Of a stretch of DNA of 64,000 nt, positions 25,001-34,352 are shown in pieces; position 1 is the stretch's first letter, and every line of letters starts with the position of its first letter. The DNA lies in the NCBI GenBank assembly GCA_040954595.2, contig CM082576.2:15562001-15626000 (forward strand), given 5' to 3'. Source of the stretch: Balanoglossus misakiensis (lineage: Eukaryota; Hemichordata). The notes under the pieces are model-generated. The model ran no database searches. It was not told the DNA's origin and saw only the letters and a program-made list of their open reading frames with translations. The position numbers and the translations under genes are program-made.

Positions 25001-28000
25001 GGAGCAAAATAGGCAAATATGATCGTACACCCGAGACCCTTGTATGCTCGACCTCTTTTCACGTTCCAGTGTATTGGTTCCCTCAGTTGATGACGACTGC
25101 TCTTTAGAAAGGATAGATTCAAGAGCCTTTTTCATCGTAAAGAGACTTCTGCATTTCCGATGGTACTGCACCTGAGGAATTTCACCTTCGCCTAAACCAA
25201 TGGCGAGGTTCTGAATTGGTTTGTATTTTTGTATGTTAGCTGTATTCAGCAAAGTTATCCAGGAGGCGTGATCTTGTAGAGTGACGAGGCCATTTTTTTA
25301 TTTATTATACTGGACCTGAATATAAATAGATCATGCTCATATTGTGTTGAGGAAAAAAAATAAGCAGATTTTTGAACCTTTGCTTGGCTTGTCATCTGCT
25401 GTGCCTGTACACTGTAGGATGGTATCCAACAATAATACACAATCAGAGCTACAATGCTATAATGGCCCCTTCTCGTAGTATTGTTAGGAATCATCATACA
25501 AGTACAGTGCACATGAGCAGCATGCAAAGGTTCACAAATTTGCACATCCGTTCTCCTAAACACCATATGTGCATGATCAGTTGGGTGAATACTTACCTGT
25601 TAGATGGCCAAACCTACCCCAAAATCCGTGGGAAATTGTTTGTTATTATCCCGTTTCTCTACTAATTTTTTTTCTGATTGTAATTGAATAATAAGGTCTT
25701 CAATTGGTCTGAAAAAAAATCGTGTAGAGTATTTTATCTCATAAATGACATTTGAAGACTTGGGTTTAAAAAATTAATGCGGGAAATGTTCGTACCATAA
25801 TTTTTCGAAATTACCCAAATCTTGTGATCTTTTGACCTCTTTGACCTAAATTCAAAACAAAATTACAACAAATACATATACAATCGCTAGAGTGCTAAAA
25901 AACGCACAATTTGAGAGGTAGATGACTTTTCTGGCTTTATTTTTGCCGGAGTTACAACTACTACCCCAATAACAGGGTCTGAAGTCTTGTGCCATTCTTC
26001 CGTATCTCTGTATTTGTGTTTTTCTGATCGTAATTGAATAATAGGGTTTTTTATTGGTTTGAAATAGATTCTGGGAGAGTATTTTATCTTCTAAATGACA
26101 TTTAAAGACTTAAGTTAAAAAAAAATCGTTCAAGAAATAGTCATAATACAAATGTTCAGAATGACCCAAATTTCATGACCTTTTGACCTCTATTGGCCTT
26201 AATTCAAAACGAATTACCACCAAAATATATTATATTGGTAGAGTTCTAAAAAACACACAATTTGAGTGGTAGATGACTGTTCTGGGTTTATTTTTGCCGG
26301 AGTTACAAGAACTTAAGTTTCCCCTACCCTTAAATCTGAGTGGAAAATTGGATGTCTTTCTGTCGTTTCTCTTTATTTGTGTTTTTCTGGTCATAAATGA
26401 ATAATAAGGTTTTCTATTGGTTTGAAATAGATTCTGGGAGAGTATTTTATCTTGTAAATGACATTTAAAGACTTAAGTTCAAAACAATCGTTCAAGAAAT
26501 AGTCATACTACAAATGTTCAGAATGACCCAAATTTCATGACCTTTTGACCTCTATTGACCTCAATTCAAAACGAATTACCACCAAAATATATTATTTTGG
26601 TAGAGTTCTAAAAAACACACAATTTGAGTGGTAAATGACTGTTCTGGCTTTAGTTTTGCTGGAGTTACAGCAATTTAAAGTTCCCCTACCCTCAAAATTT
26701 GGGTCGGAAATTTTTAGGTTCTTACATTAGTTTTTGAGGGAAAAAATGCAGAAAGCTACTCGATAGGCAGGGCTATCACCCCAATTTATAATCTAGAGAT
26801 ATAGGCCTTTCCAAAAATCTATGTGAGGCTTTGTCCATCTTTCTGATACCAATTTATGAAAAATGGGGTCCTGGCCCATGGACTATATAGCACAACACAT
26901 CTCCCTAGGTTAATATCTAATATTATTAAAATTATTCATTTTATATAATTCTTTATTTAAGCTGAATTTCACATTCGAGAAGCAATTGCTGGAAAAGAAA
27001 TATCAAACGATTCTTCAAAGGCCGACGGTGATGGACACAAACGTGAAATCATACCATATTTGTACGCATCTGGAAAACTTTCTGATGGAGAAATCTTGGC
27101 CAATGCCACAGAGCTGTTTGGTGCATCAGTTGATACAGTAGGTCGTATGTATGTATGTATGCCAGTTTAGTCTCCTGATGAGTGGGTCCAGTGACTCACG
27201 AAACAGCGTTGTAGAGATTTTACCGTAACATATTGATGAAACGGAAGAAGGAACTATGTACCGGTGAAGCGAATCTCTACAGTATTAACCCGTTTCTCGT
27301 GCCGTGCAATAGAATAGAAAGTAACTTTTTTTCTGCTGCCATTTGTTAACAGACATCAAACACTATGAAATGGACATTAGATTTGCTGGCCTGGAACAAG
27401 GACGCTCAGGAAAGGCTGTATCGTGAGGTCAGTGCTGTTGTGCCAAAAGGACAGGCAGTTACCCAGGAACATTTGAAAGAATTGCACTATCTGAAGGCCG
27501 TCATTCGTGAAAGTATGAGGTATTATTGTATTAATTATATTAATAATGATTAGTATGTATGTATGTATGTATGTATGTATGTATGTATGTATGTATGTAT
27601 GTATGTATGTATGTATGTATGTATGTATGTATGTATGTATGTATGTATGTATGTATGTATGTATGTATGTATGTATGTATGTATGTATGTATGTATGTAT
27701 GTATGTATGTATGTATGTATGTATGTATGTATGTATGTATGTATGTATGTATGTATGTATGCATGCATGCATGCATGCATGCATGCATGCATGCATGTAT
27801 GTATGTATGTATGTATGTATGTATGTATGTATGTATGTTCACAGGTGTTTTCAGAATAAATATAACCTTATTTCTTGACTTTTAAAACTTTCTTGTAATT
27901 GAGAGAGAGGTTTTTGATCAAAAATAGCCTTCAGTCACCTTAGCAAAAGTTATTGAATCCTTGATTTTAAAAGTAAAAGTAACTATAATAATTGTTATTA

Positions 28001-29561
28001 AATCTTCAAAACTTTATCTACATATGAATACTTGATAATTTCTACATACATTAATTGTGAATATTCATCCTCATCTGTACCATCACATTGCACAGACTCT
28101 ATCCTGCCGTGAATGGTTTCTTTCGCATTCTCGCATCTGATGCTGTTCTGTGTGGATATCACGTGCCTGCAGGGGTGAGTTGTTGTATGGGTTGTCAGTG
28201 TTTGCTTCCTTCTATTAGCCTGTGAATTAAATTGACTAAAACGGACTTCATACAGGTACGTGCACTTGTATGTATGTATGTATGTATGTATGTATGTATG
28301 TATGTATGTATGTATGTATGTATGTATGTATGTATGTATGTATGTATGTATGTATGTATGTATGTATGTATGTATGTATGTATGTATGTATGTATGTATG
28401 TATGTATGTATGTATGTATGTATGTATGTATGTAGTTATGTAGTTATGTATGTATGTCTGTATGTATGTATGTATGTATGTATGTATGTATGTATGTATG
28501 TATGTATGAATGAATGAATGAATGAATGAATGAATGCATGAATGAATGAATGAATGAATGAATGAATGAATGAATGAATGAATCCATGCATGTGTAAATT
28601 TAAAAGTCCCTATGTCTTCTTTGGAAGATTGGCGACCAATTACATAATAGCAGTCTGTTTAGCATGTTTCAATGAACATTGTAATTATTGGACAATTTCA
28701 GTTATTATAATGATAAATGTCCGATTGTGAGTATTTGACTAAATCCTGAGGCATTTGACCTTGAAAGTTGACCTTGAAAGTTGCATCTTAAAATTTGGTT
28801 TGTTACTTAACATTTTTAGACGGGTGCATTTGTCCAAACTGCTTTGATGTCACGGGATCCAGAGATATTTGAACAGCCTGACAAGTTTATGCCTGAGAGG
28901 TGGCTGAGATCAGAGCGCCCTATGCCTCGAATCAACCAATTTGCAGCCCAGCCCTTCTCAACAGGACCACGAAATTGCATTGGAAGGAGACTGGCTGAAC
29001 TTGAAATGCAATTATGCTTAGCAAAGGTAAGAAAATCGGTTACACTCCAGACCAAAGACCAGACGCATCTTCGATACAGCAAACAAACGTACAATAATTC
29101 ATACACTTACTAATTAATGGTCAACTGCCCTGTAGAAGCAGCATTGTATATTTTACATTGTAATGGTGAGAAATGAATTTTGGTGAAGATCTAAATTCAT
29201 TATTCTACGCTTCCAATGTAGGCAATGTGTTTACCTGACATATAATGTGAAGGAGCAGAAAATGTATCCCTGATCTATGAAACAGAAAACAAAAAATATT
29301 CGGTTTTAAATCTGTCCATTGTCCATTCATTGTCTGGATAAAAATGCTATTTTTGACGGACCTAAGGATGAAATCTTAAGTTATCAGGATGGATAAGCAA
29401 TTTAACGCATTTAGCTCCAACTGGTGTTGTTTTTACCTTTTACCTAGATTGTACAGAATTTTGAGCTGGAATCAAATAACGACGAGCCGCTCAAAATCAT
29501 AGTGAAGCTACTTCAGATTGGTGACAAGCCGTTGAGGTTAAAGTTCACTGAGCGTGTCTGA
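19019..29561 (+). CDS. Mitochondrial-clan cytochrome P450, eight exons
   Basis: Exons: 19019-19422, 20834-21027, 21796-21999, 26962-27137, 27353-27519, 28096-28174, 28820-29026 and 29448-29561. They total 1545 nt, or 514 aa, and every junction keeps phase. The ATG at 19019 is chosen because upstream in-frame codons have only a GTG. The N-terminus (MAHSPRFALAVRRWSAV) is basic and amphipathic like a mitochondrial presequence, and no membrane anchor is seen. Motifs: helix C-type GEDWQRHRSLL; I-helix FGASVDTTSN; K-helix ESMR (ExxR, about 379-382); PERW (433-436); and the haem loop FSTGPRNCIG with Cys at about 461. It is a haem monooxygenase expected on the inner mitochondrial membrane, fed by adrenodoxin. 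The CYP11/24/27/44-type clan is likely; the substrate is unknown. Length and all key residues are intact, so it looks functional. Introns carry a MITE, a 4.5-kb inverted-repeat element and long TATG arrays. Confidence 0.95.
19463..19820. mobile_element. MITE copy 2 (same family as 14588-14944)
   Basis: It shares the CAAAGGGACAAAGTCTCTC end, the CATAATTAATGGGAAAATGG inner right arm and the central GACCACACACAACTTCCATC block with copy 1. It lies in P450 intron 1, about 40 nt after the splice donor. No coding capacity. Confidence 0.8.
20053..20157. repeat. Short inverted-repeat element
   Basis: Begins CCTTTAACCCTTTCACC and ends GGTGAAAGGGTTAAAG, with about 70 nt between. It is a small hairpin element in P450 intron 1. 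Confidence 0.7.
22557..23636 (+). repeat. Three tandem ~360-bp units in the left arm
   Basis: Units start near 22557, 22916 and 23279. Each opens with GTAACTCC...AAAGCCAG-like sequence, then CTCAAATTGTGTGTTTTT, then GAGGTCAAAAGGTCA, and ends in an AAAACACAAAT-type stretch. The third is the most diverged. The same three units appear inverted at about 25640-26700. Confidence 0.8.
23952..24338 (+). pseudogene. Transposon-associated ORF, left arm copy
   Basis: Open for 128 codons. It begins MANPSSIPHKRARRDC, contains IGLGEGEIPQVQYHRKCRS and runs out of frame after QGSR compared with the right-arm copy. The downstream spacer (24376-24600) carries a further piece with SYEDVLQIAQEELFSFIR. I recall similar CxxC plus YHRxC proteins as repeated hypothetical proteins in marine invertebrate genomes; the function is unknown. 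The copy is broken by an internal deletion after about 24361. Confidence 0.6.
24640..25252 (-). pseudogene. Transposon-associated ORF, right arm copy and spacer remnant
   Basis: Minus-strand 25252-24923 encodes the same protein as the left arm and continues in frame through DHICLFCSTTKYMKGSRTR, with a CxxC pair. It stops at about 24923 because of a small frameshift. Past that point the next frame reads REAATRKNDSKIRALLSREL, then EGHYHRKCYRDYTRPDI, so the original protein was longer. The N-terminal start present in the left arm is deleted here. Confidence 0.6.
27554..27838 (+). repeat. (TATG)n array with internal GCATG block
   Basis: About 285 nt of TATG units, turning into GCATG units at about 27760-27796 and back again. 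It begins only about 34 nt after the P450 exon 5 donor. All ORFs read through it (MYVC or IHTY repeats) are artefacts. Confidence 0.98.
28267..28580 (+). repeat. (TATG)n then (GAAT)n compound array
   Basis: TATG units to about 28506, with GTTATG interruptions near 28435-28445, then GAAT units to about 28580. It lies in P450 intron 6, about 90 nt past the donor. Confidence 0.97.
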
Positions 29562-29843
29562 ACTCGACAGAATTTGACATCATAGACATTGTGATATAAC
29601 GTGCCTCTATACTATATTGCTTTAAGAGGATACGGAGGATAAGGCCACCTTTGATGATTAATGTGGATGCAATGCCTGTACATCTTTTAATAACCTAGCT
29701 ACGATGTAATTGTGCTAGATTTTGTACGTAATAATCTCCGCGATATGTACGATTTAGCTGACGCCCAGTCACGTGAACAGCTATTCTATCGTTAACACCT
29801 TTTTACCATAACTCTTATTATTTCAAGATGTTGTGGGAGGGAG

Positions 29844-29892
29844 AGTGAGTGAGTGAGTGAGTGAGTTGTTGTTGTTGTTGTTGTTGTTGTTG
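29844..29892 (+). repeat. (GAGT)n followed by (TTG)n
   Basis: A short compound microsatellite downstream of the P450 gene. Confidence 0.85.
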
Positions 29893-30052
29893 CTTCTTTA
29901 TTCCTCCTCCAAGAGACAATAGTTACAACACAAATGAATAAACATAAATACATAGATAACCGAAAAATGACAATAGACTCATTTTGCGTTGTTATGATAC
30001 ATGTTCGCCAAAATTCGCCGCTTTTGGGTAAATTGTGCAGGTGCTTTCTTAC

Positions 30053-30123
30053 CGCATATACTTTGTTGAACTCATAAGCATGTTTCTTCACCAATATTTC
30101 CCGCAGCAGGAGTAAATCATCAT
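30053..30123 (-). pseudogene. Orphan exon similar to exon 6 of the lectin-GPS gene
   Basis: A 71-nt unit with acceptor CTTCAG and donor GTAAGA reads DDLLLLREILVKKHAYEFNK and is the same length and phase as exon 6 at 52881-52951. It lies on the opposite strand and far from the other exons. Its flank up to about 30247 also matches sequence near 56.8 kb, so a segment was copied rather than an exon alone. No flanking exons of the same gene are seen here. Confidence 0.6.
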
Positions 30124-30496
30124 CTGAAGAATTCAAATGTGGAATGGAGATGATGTGTGAGACTGTAGAATATTACAAGATGAATTTTTAGAATTGCAAA
30201 GTTTGAGAATAAGAAATGTGACCATATATAAATTAAAGCCACTCTCTCTACATGTATATCTACCTCATAGCCCCTTACCGGTAGTTCAACAGAAAACATG
30301 CCGAATTTCCATTTTTGTGTCCAACAGACGTTCTATACGATCCCCACTGACCAATACCCCTACATTTGGAAGAATGTGCTCCAGTGTGTCTACCATGGCA
30401 ATGCACAACTAACATTTGTCTAGCACCCTGTGTTGATATTTACATATAACTCCTTGAGTTAGTTACTGCTTTGTAACTTAGTTGCTGTATACTTTT

Positions 30497-31150
30497 CTAT
30501 GTGTGTGTGTGTTGACTCAGTATTGTGTTGTGACACATGACCCCAGCGTATACTATTCAAGCAATGCATACACTCATGGTTATTCCGGGTCAACTTTCAC
30601 TCACCTGGCCTCGACCTGACCATTGTCCTCCGACGTGCAGGCCGCTTCAGTGTCGCCTATATGTTGCGGGGAGTGTTCTGTCTAGATTCTCGGTTCTCCG
30701 CGGGTACAGTTCAACGCTTGTGGTACTTCTAAACGACTGGTTGGGCTTCCTTGGGCGGTCAAGATCTGCTGTAAACGTTTAGGTAAGATTGACCGCATGT
30801 CTTTGTGGTATTTTGTCCTGATAGTAATGGGTGTGGAAATTTCACCAAGCAGTGCGTTTGAAGGTCAACAGAAGTCCCAAGCGCACTCATACCATAAACC
30901 ATAAAATTCTAAAATAATATTTGATTCTCTCTTGCTTTTCAGGTTTAGGAAATCCAACCGAGCTATGTATAACACGCCGAGAAGACTTACGCTGGCATTG
31001 CTGTGCGTGTATTCATTATCGCTGGGTAAGTCGTGGCGCACAATAAAGCAAGAATGTTGGCTTTTGAAAATTTCCTTTTCATCCACCGTTTTGCTTGAAT
31101 GGCCGACTTGGGGTGTAGGCCTGATTGACCCTTTTAACACTCAGTACATG
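30497..31150 (+). pseudogene. Duplicate of leader and signal-peptide exons of the mucin-like gene
   Basis: Nearly identical over ~654 bp to 36680-37336. It includes the untranslated exon (donor GTTTAG|GTAAGA at about 30782), the acceptor at 30942 and the exon 30943-31025 with ATG 30965 (MYNTPRRLTLALLCVYSLSL). It ends at TACATG, where it abuts the minus-strand membrane-protein fragment at 31151. The mucin, membrane and tail exons are absent after it, so alone it encodes only a signal peptide unless it splices onward to 39726. Confidence 0.8.
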
Positions 31151-32045
31151 ACGAAGGGAACGTTCTTGTAGATGATGACGGGAGAGAGGGCGGGCTTCAA
31201 GGCGTTCGTCTTTTCAGCGTCATCTGTTTCATACGATGCGTGGTCTTCGTCCGGAAATTCGCTGCCGACATCGAAGGTTAAGCGCTTTAGGTGTTGATAC
31301 AACGACGCAAAGCTCTTGCACGTACGCAAAAACGAGTATGGCCACTGTGACGATAGGAACGAGAAGGTGGATGTCCAGTGTGATACCCATCAGCGTGTAA
31401 GCGCACACGTCGACGACTAGTATACCTACAATGCAGCTTGAAGGATGTAACTCGAAAGGAGACTCATGGACACGGCGCAGTTGCAGGCAAGAAGGCTAGA
31501 GGCTGGCTGACTTCTGTGGATCATACTATTGACAAGAATCGCCAGCGCAACTAACGGGATCGACCGAAACAGTCGACACGGGTGTTTCCAGCCATGGACT
31601 CCAATGCGCCCATTGTAGTCTTACCATGCGTCAAGTTCAGTCATGTGCCACAAGAACAGAGGTCGAACATCATCATGAAATACATAAATATCGGTATAAG
31701 GAGGGAAAAAATATATCGTCAGCTAAATTTTTCGGCAGATTTGACCACATCGTCGTTCCCCCGAAGAGCAGGTAGATCGGCCAGAATAGGCATCACAACC
31801 AGTCCGGCCGTCGGCCGCTTCTGTATCAAAATTCCAATACTTGTAAAAGTTGGTGATTGTCAACGGTGTTGTAGAATCACTCGGCACGAGCTCTGCCCCG
31901 TGAACGAGTACACTCTGTCCGTTGTCTAACTTGAACGCCTTACGCACAATCATCGTGGCGGGAATGAGTTGCCAACTGACCAACGGCAGAACGAGCAAGA
32001 ACAGAACGAGCATTATGGCGAAGATTTTCGACAACGTGAACGCCA
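31151..32045 (-). pseudogene. Fragment of an unrecognised membrane-protein gene (copy B)
   Basis: The minus strand from about 32045 opens with a hydrophobic helix (KIFAIMLVLFLLVLPLVSW), then a soluble segment containing SVLVHGAELVPSDS and FYKYWNFDTEAADG, open to 31723. Further on, about 31440-31320 encodes a membrane helix (GITLDIHLLVPIVTVAILVF), then the acidic stretch and ALKPALSPVIIYKNVPF. There the copied promoter segment at 31150 cuts it off. Copy A at 17.6-18.2 kb carries the continuation. The N-terminal plan (helix, then FYxYWNFD) is loosely like CD36-type proteins, but I do not trust that match. It is truncated, so probably non-functional. Confidence 0.5.
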
Positions 32046-33369
32046 GTCATTTTTTAAACAAACCGGGTGTAAACAGTCCTTAACTTCTAAAAAACAACAA
32101 CTTTAAAATTTTCTCCATATTGGAGTAAATGACACACAAATTGGCGGTCATTCTGAATTGAAAATTTGAGGCAGTTTTGCTCTTTCGTACAACAATTTGC
32201 ACGACGACCTGTAATTTTTTTTTAATTTCCAATTTCATTTTGGGATTGCAGAGCAAATCTTGTGCTTGCGTCACTGAAACCGCGGGAAGCAAACACTGAA
32301 TGAACGTGCCTTTGGATAGCCTTGGCATGTGCGTAGACCAACTGGCGCTGCATCACTGTCAGGTTATCTTATTATAAAGGATACACTTGTATATTCCAAT
32401 GTGGGGGTTTCTACCGCTAATATTTCGCTTTTCAAAAGAGCGATATATGCTGTAATTGGTATCAATCAGTGGTGATAGGATTTTAAATCACTTTCAGGAT
32501 ACTCTTCGGAACAAGGGCGAGGAACATTTTACAGGAAACATGGGTATTCAAAAATCCTCCAAATGACAAAAGTATATATGATTTCTCTTCATGAACCCGA
32601 ATCGGCTGCAATAATCGTAACACAACTATTCCCATTGCCAACAAACTTTATTTCACTATGATATTCATCGCATGGCTGTACTGTTACACTAGTCCATACT
32701 ACAGCAAATTGAATTTATAAATCGATAAAAATGGCTCTACAATGCGTTTTTTAAAACTGTTGCAATCTCCCAAGAATGAAGATCTTGACTTGTGTCTATG
32801 GGACCCATACCCACAGCCACAGACGGGAAGACACCGACATTTGGAAAGAAATGTAGAAAGGTGGTTTGGAAATGGGTATAATATCCGTGACGGGTGGCAT
32901 TCCGGTCTTGCTACGGGAGTTTTGATGGATGCAGATAGTTTTTGTCCAATGTTGACATCGAAATTTAATGTTCCGTTAATTATAATGATCCGTTATTATA
33001 AAAGGGCATGATATTTTGATAGGGCGCACATCATGAACCTTATTACAGCTTGTTACGACACGCTGGCCGTTCCAGCCGAAACAGGGCGAGCAATAAACAC
33101 ACTAGCCGGATGGCGTACGTTGTAAGGAACCAAACCAGCGCCGCACGCAACAAAGTTGGTCAACAAAAGTCACAACAACCAGCAAATCACCTTATTTATA
33201 ACGAATTTAATAATAACTAAAGTAATCGTGAACATTAAATATTATAAACTAAAGAAACACACAAGAAACAAGTGAACTACCTTTTTAAACGTGACCAGGT
33301 GTGCATAAACTGAAACAGAACAAGTCCAATGTCCGCTAGAACGTTCCGCTGACTTGACGGAGGACACGT
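32046..33369. other. Gap without recognised gene
   Basis: AT-rich. The open frame at 32742-33011 (plus) has no family features. Nothing else is supported. Confidence 0.4.
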
Positions 33370-33515
33370 AGACACAGCAACTCGGCGATAATTCAGTGTA
33401 GACACAGCGACACGGCGACAGCTCCAACTCGGCGGCAGTTCAGTGTAAACACAGCGACAGCTCCAACTCGGCGGCAGTTCAGCGTAGACACAGCGACAGC
33501 TCCAACTGGTTCCAC
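33370..33515 (+). repeat. Minisatellite, ~38-nt unit
   Basis: About three to four copies of a unit containing AGCTCCAACTCGGCGGCAGT and CAGTGTAGACACAGCGAC. It is followed at about 33515-33570 by short repeats of CAAAAGTCCGCTCCA. Protein-like frames across it are low-complexity artefacts. Confidence 0.85.
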
Positions 33516-33947
33516 AAAAGTCCGCAAAAGTCTGCTCCACAAAAGTCCGCTTCAAAAGTCCGCTCCACACGAAACAGCACGACTTACAACTTGTTCAGAA
33601 GAGCAGCCACAGCTTCCAAGACGGTTCAAACGAGCAGCACGTCCTCCAGGTCAAATTAACATCCACCCGCACAACGTGGCAACGAGCGGGCTTTTATACT
33701 AGCCAAAAATTAATTCATCACACCTGGTCACTTAAATATTCAAATAAAGAAAGCAAACGAAACGCACACGAAAAGCACACGAAAAACACACCTGGTCACA
33801 AAACAATGACCGACTGAACCTACGTAACAAGCTAAAGTCCTAGTTGTTTCTCACAATACCAAACAAAGAGAATGGTGCATAACCAGAGACTTGTTTGAAA
33901 CAGTGACTACTTCTACGACAGCCGATTGCCCGTAGATGAACGCGGTC

Positions 33948-34352
33948 TTACATTCCCAGAAGAAGAGCCTGCTGCGCTGCCTGGAGATCATTTCTCAAGT
34001 GGTAGTCAGCTCTGACAAGTTTGATGCGATTCAGGGCCATGAGCTCTTCCATGCCCCCTACCAGTCGCGTCTTGTGCAGAACGACCAGGATGCCGCCAAC
34101 AGCTCCGGTTTCCCGTATGTAGTTGATCAGCTGCTGGACTTCGGGTTGGCCAATGGAAGTTTTCTTGTAGCGCTTTGACTCGATGACGATAGTGCGCCCG
34201 TCACACACAACCATTGTGTCAGGTCTGTAGTTACCGACAGGTATTTGGCTGGCCGTCTGACAGCCTGGAAAGGCCAATGCGACCTGTTCACAGACATGTT
34301 TTTCGAATTGATGTGGGGTCATATCGTACATTTGAGCAGCCGTTTTCGCCAT
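33948..34352 (-). CDS. Mrr-like PD-(D/E)xK nuclease-fold protein
   Basis: A single coding exon of 134 aa. The start at 34352 lies 4 nt after a strong acceptor (CTTTTCTCTTCTAG|AAAATGG), so an upstream untranslated exon is likely. Residues 12-20 (TPHQFEKHV) match the N-terminal helix seen in Mrr/RecB-like families. The active-site signature is RPD (43-45) and ESK (58-60) separated by a beta hairpin, then IGQPEVQQLINYI (68-80) with the conserved helix glutamines, then GGILV. The PD-(D/E)xK triad D45, E58 and K60 is intact, so a DNA nuclease is plausible. Such small proteins are common in bacteria as type IV restriction enzymes and rare in animals, so a transferred or transposon-borne gene is possible. 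The gene has animal-style splice context and sits among animal genes, which argues against contamination. Confidence 0.7.
   Translation of the reverse strand: MAKTAAQMYDMTPHQFEKHVCEQVALAFPGCQTASQIPVGNYRPDTMVVCDGRTIVIESKRYKKTSIGQPEVQQLINYIRETGAVGGILVVLHKTRLVGGMEELMALNRIKLVRADYHLRNDLQAAQQALLLGM

Larger units (their letters stand above)
22371..26884. mobile_element. 4.5-kb element with ~1.95-kb inverted arms inside P450 intron 3
   Basis: The outer ends are AGTCCATGGGCCAG (22371) and CTGGCCCATGGACT (ending 26884). The left arm (22371 to about 24361) and right arm (about 24961-26884) are near-identical reverse complements. The right arm lacks about 80 nt found in the left. A ~600-nt spacer holds further coding remnants. 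Each arm contains three tandem units of about 360 bp. The structure suggests a foldback or long-TIR DNA transposon, or an inverted duplication of one. No transposase is recognised. Confidence 0.85.

Noticed and set aside
22557-26700. CRISPR-like regular repeats
   Set aside because: Units are long, diverged and tandem without spacers, and the genome is eukaryotic.
27377-27885. Overlapping ORFs of MYVC and IHTY repeats in several frames
   Set aside because: They are translations of the TATG microsatellite; the same happens at 28.3, 45.6 and 60.5 kb.
31723-32034. Possible CD36-family N-terminal exon
   Set aside because: Only the helix and a FYxYWNFD-like stretch fit; too weak to name.
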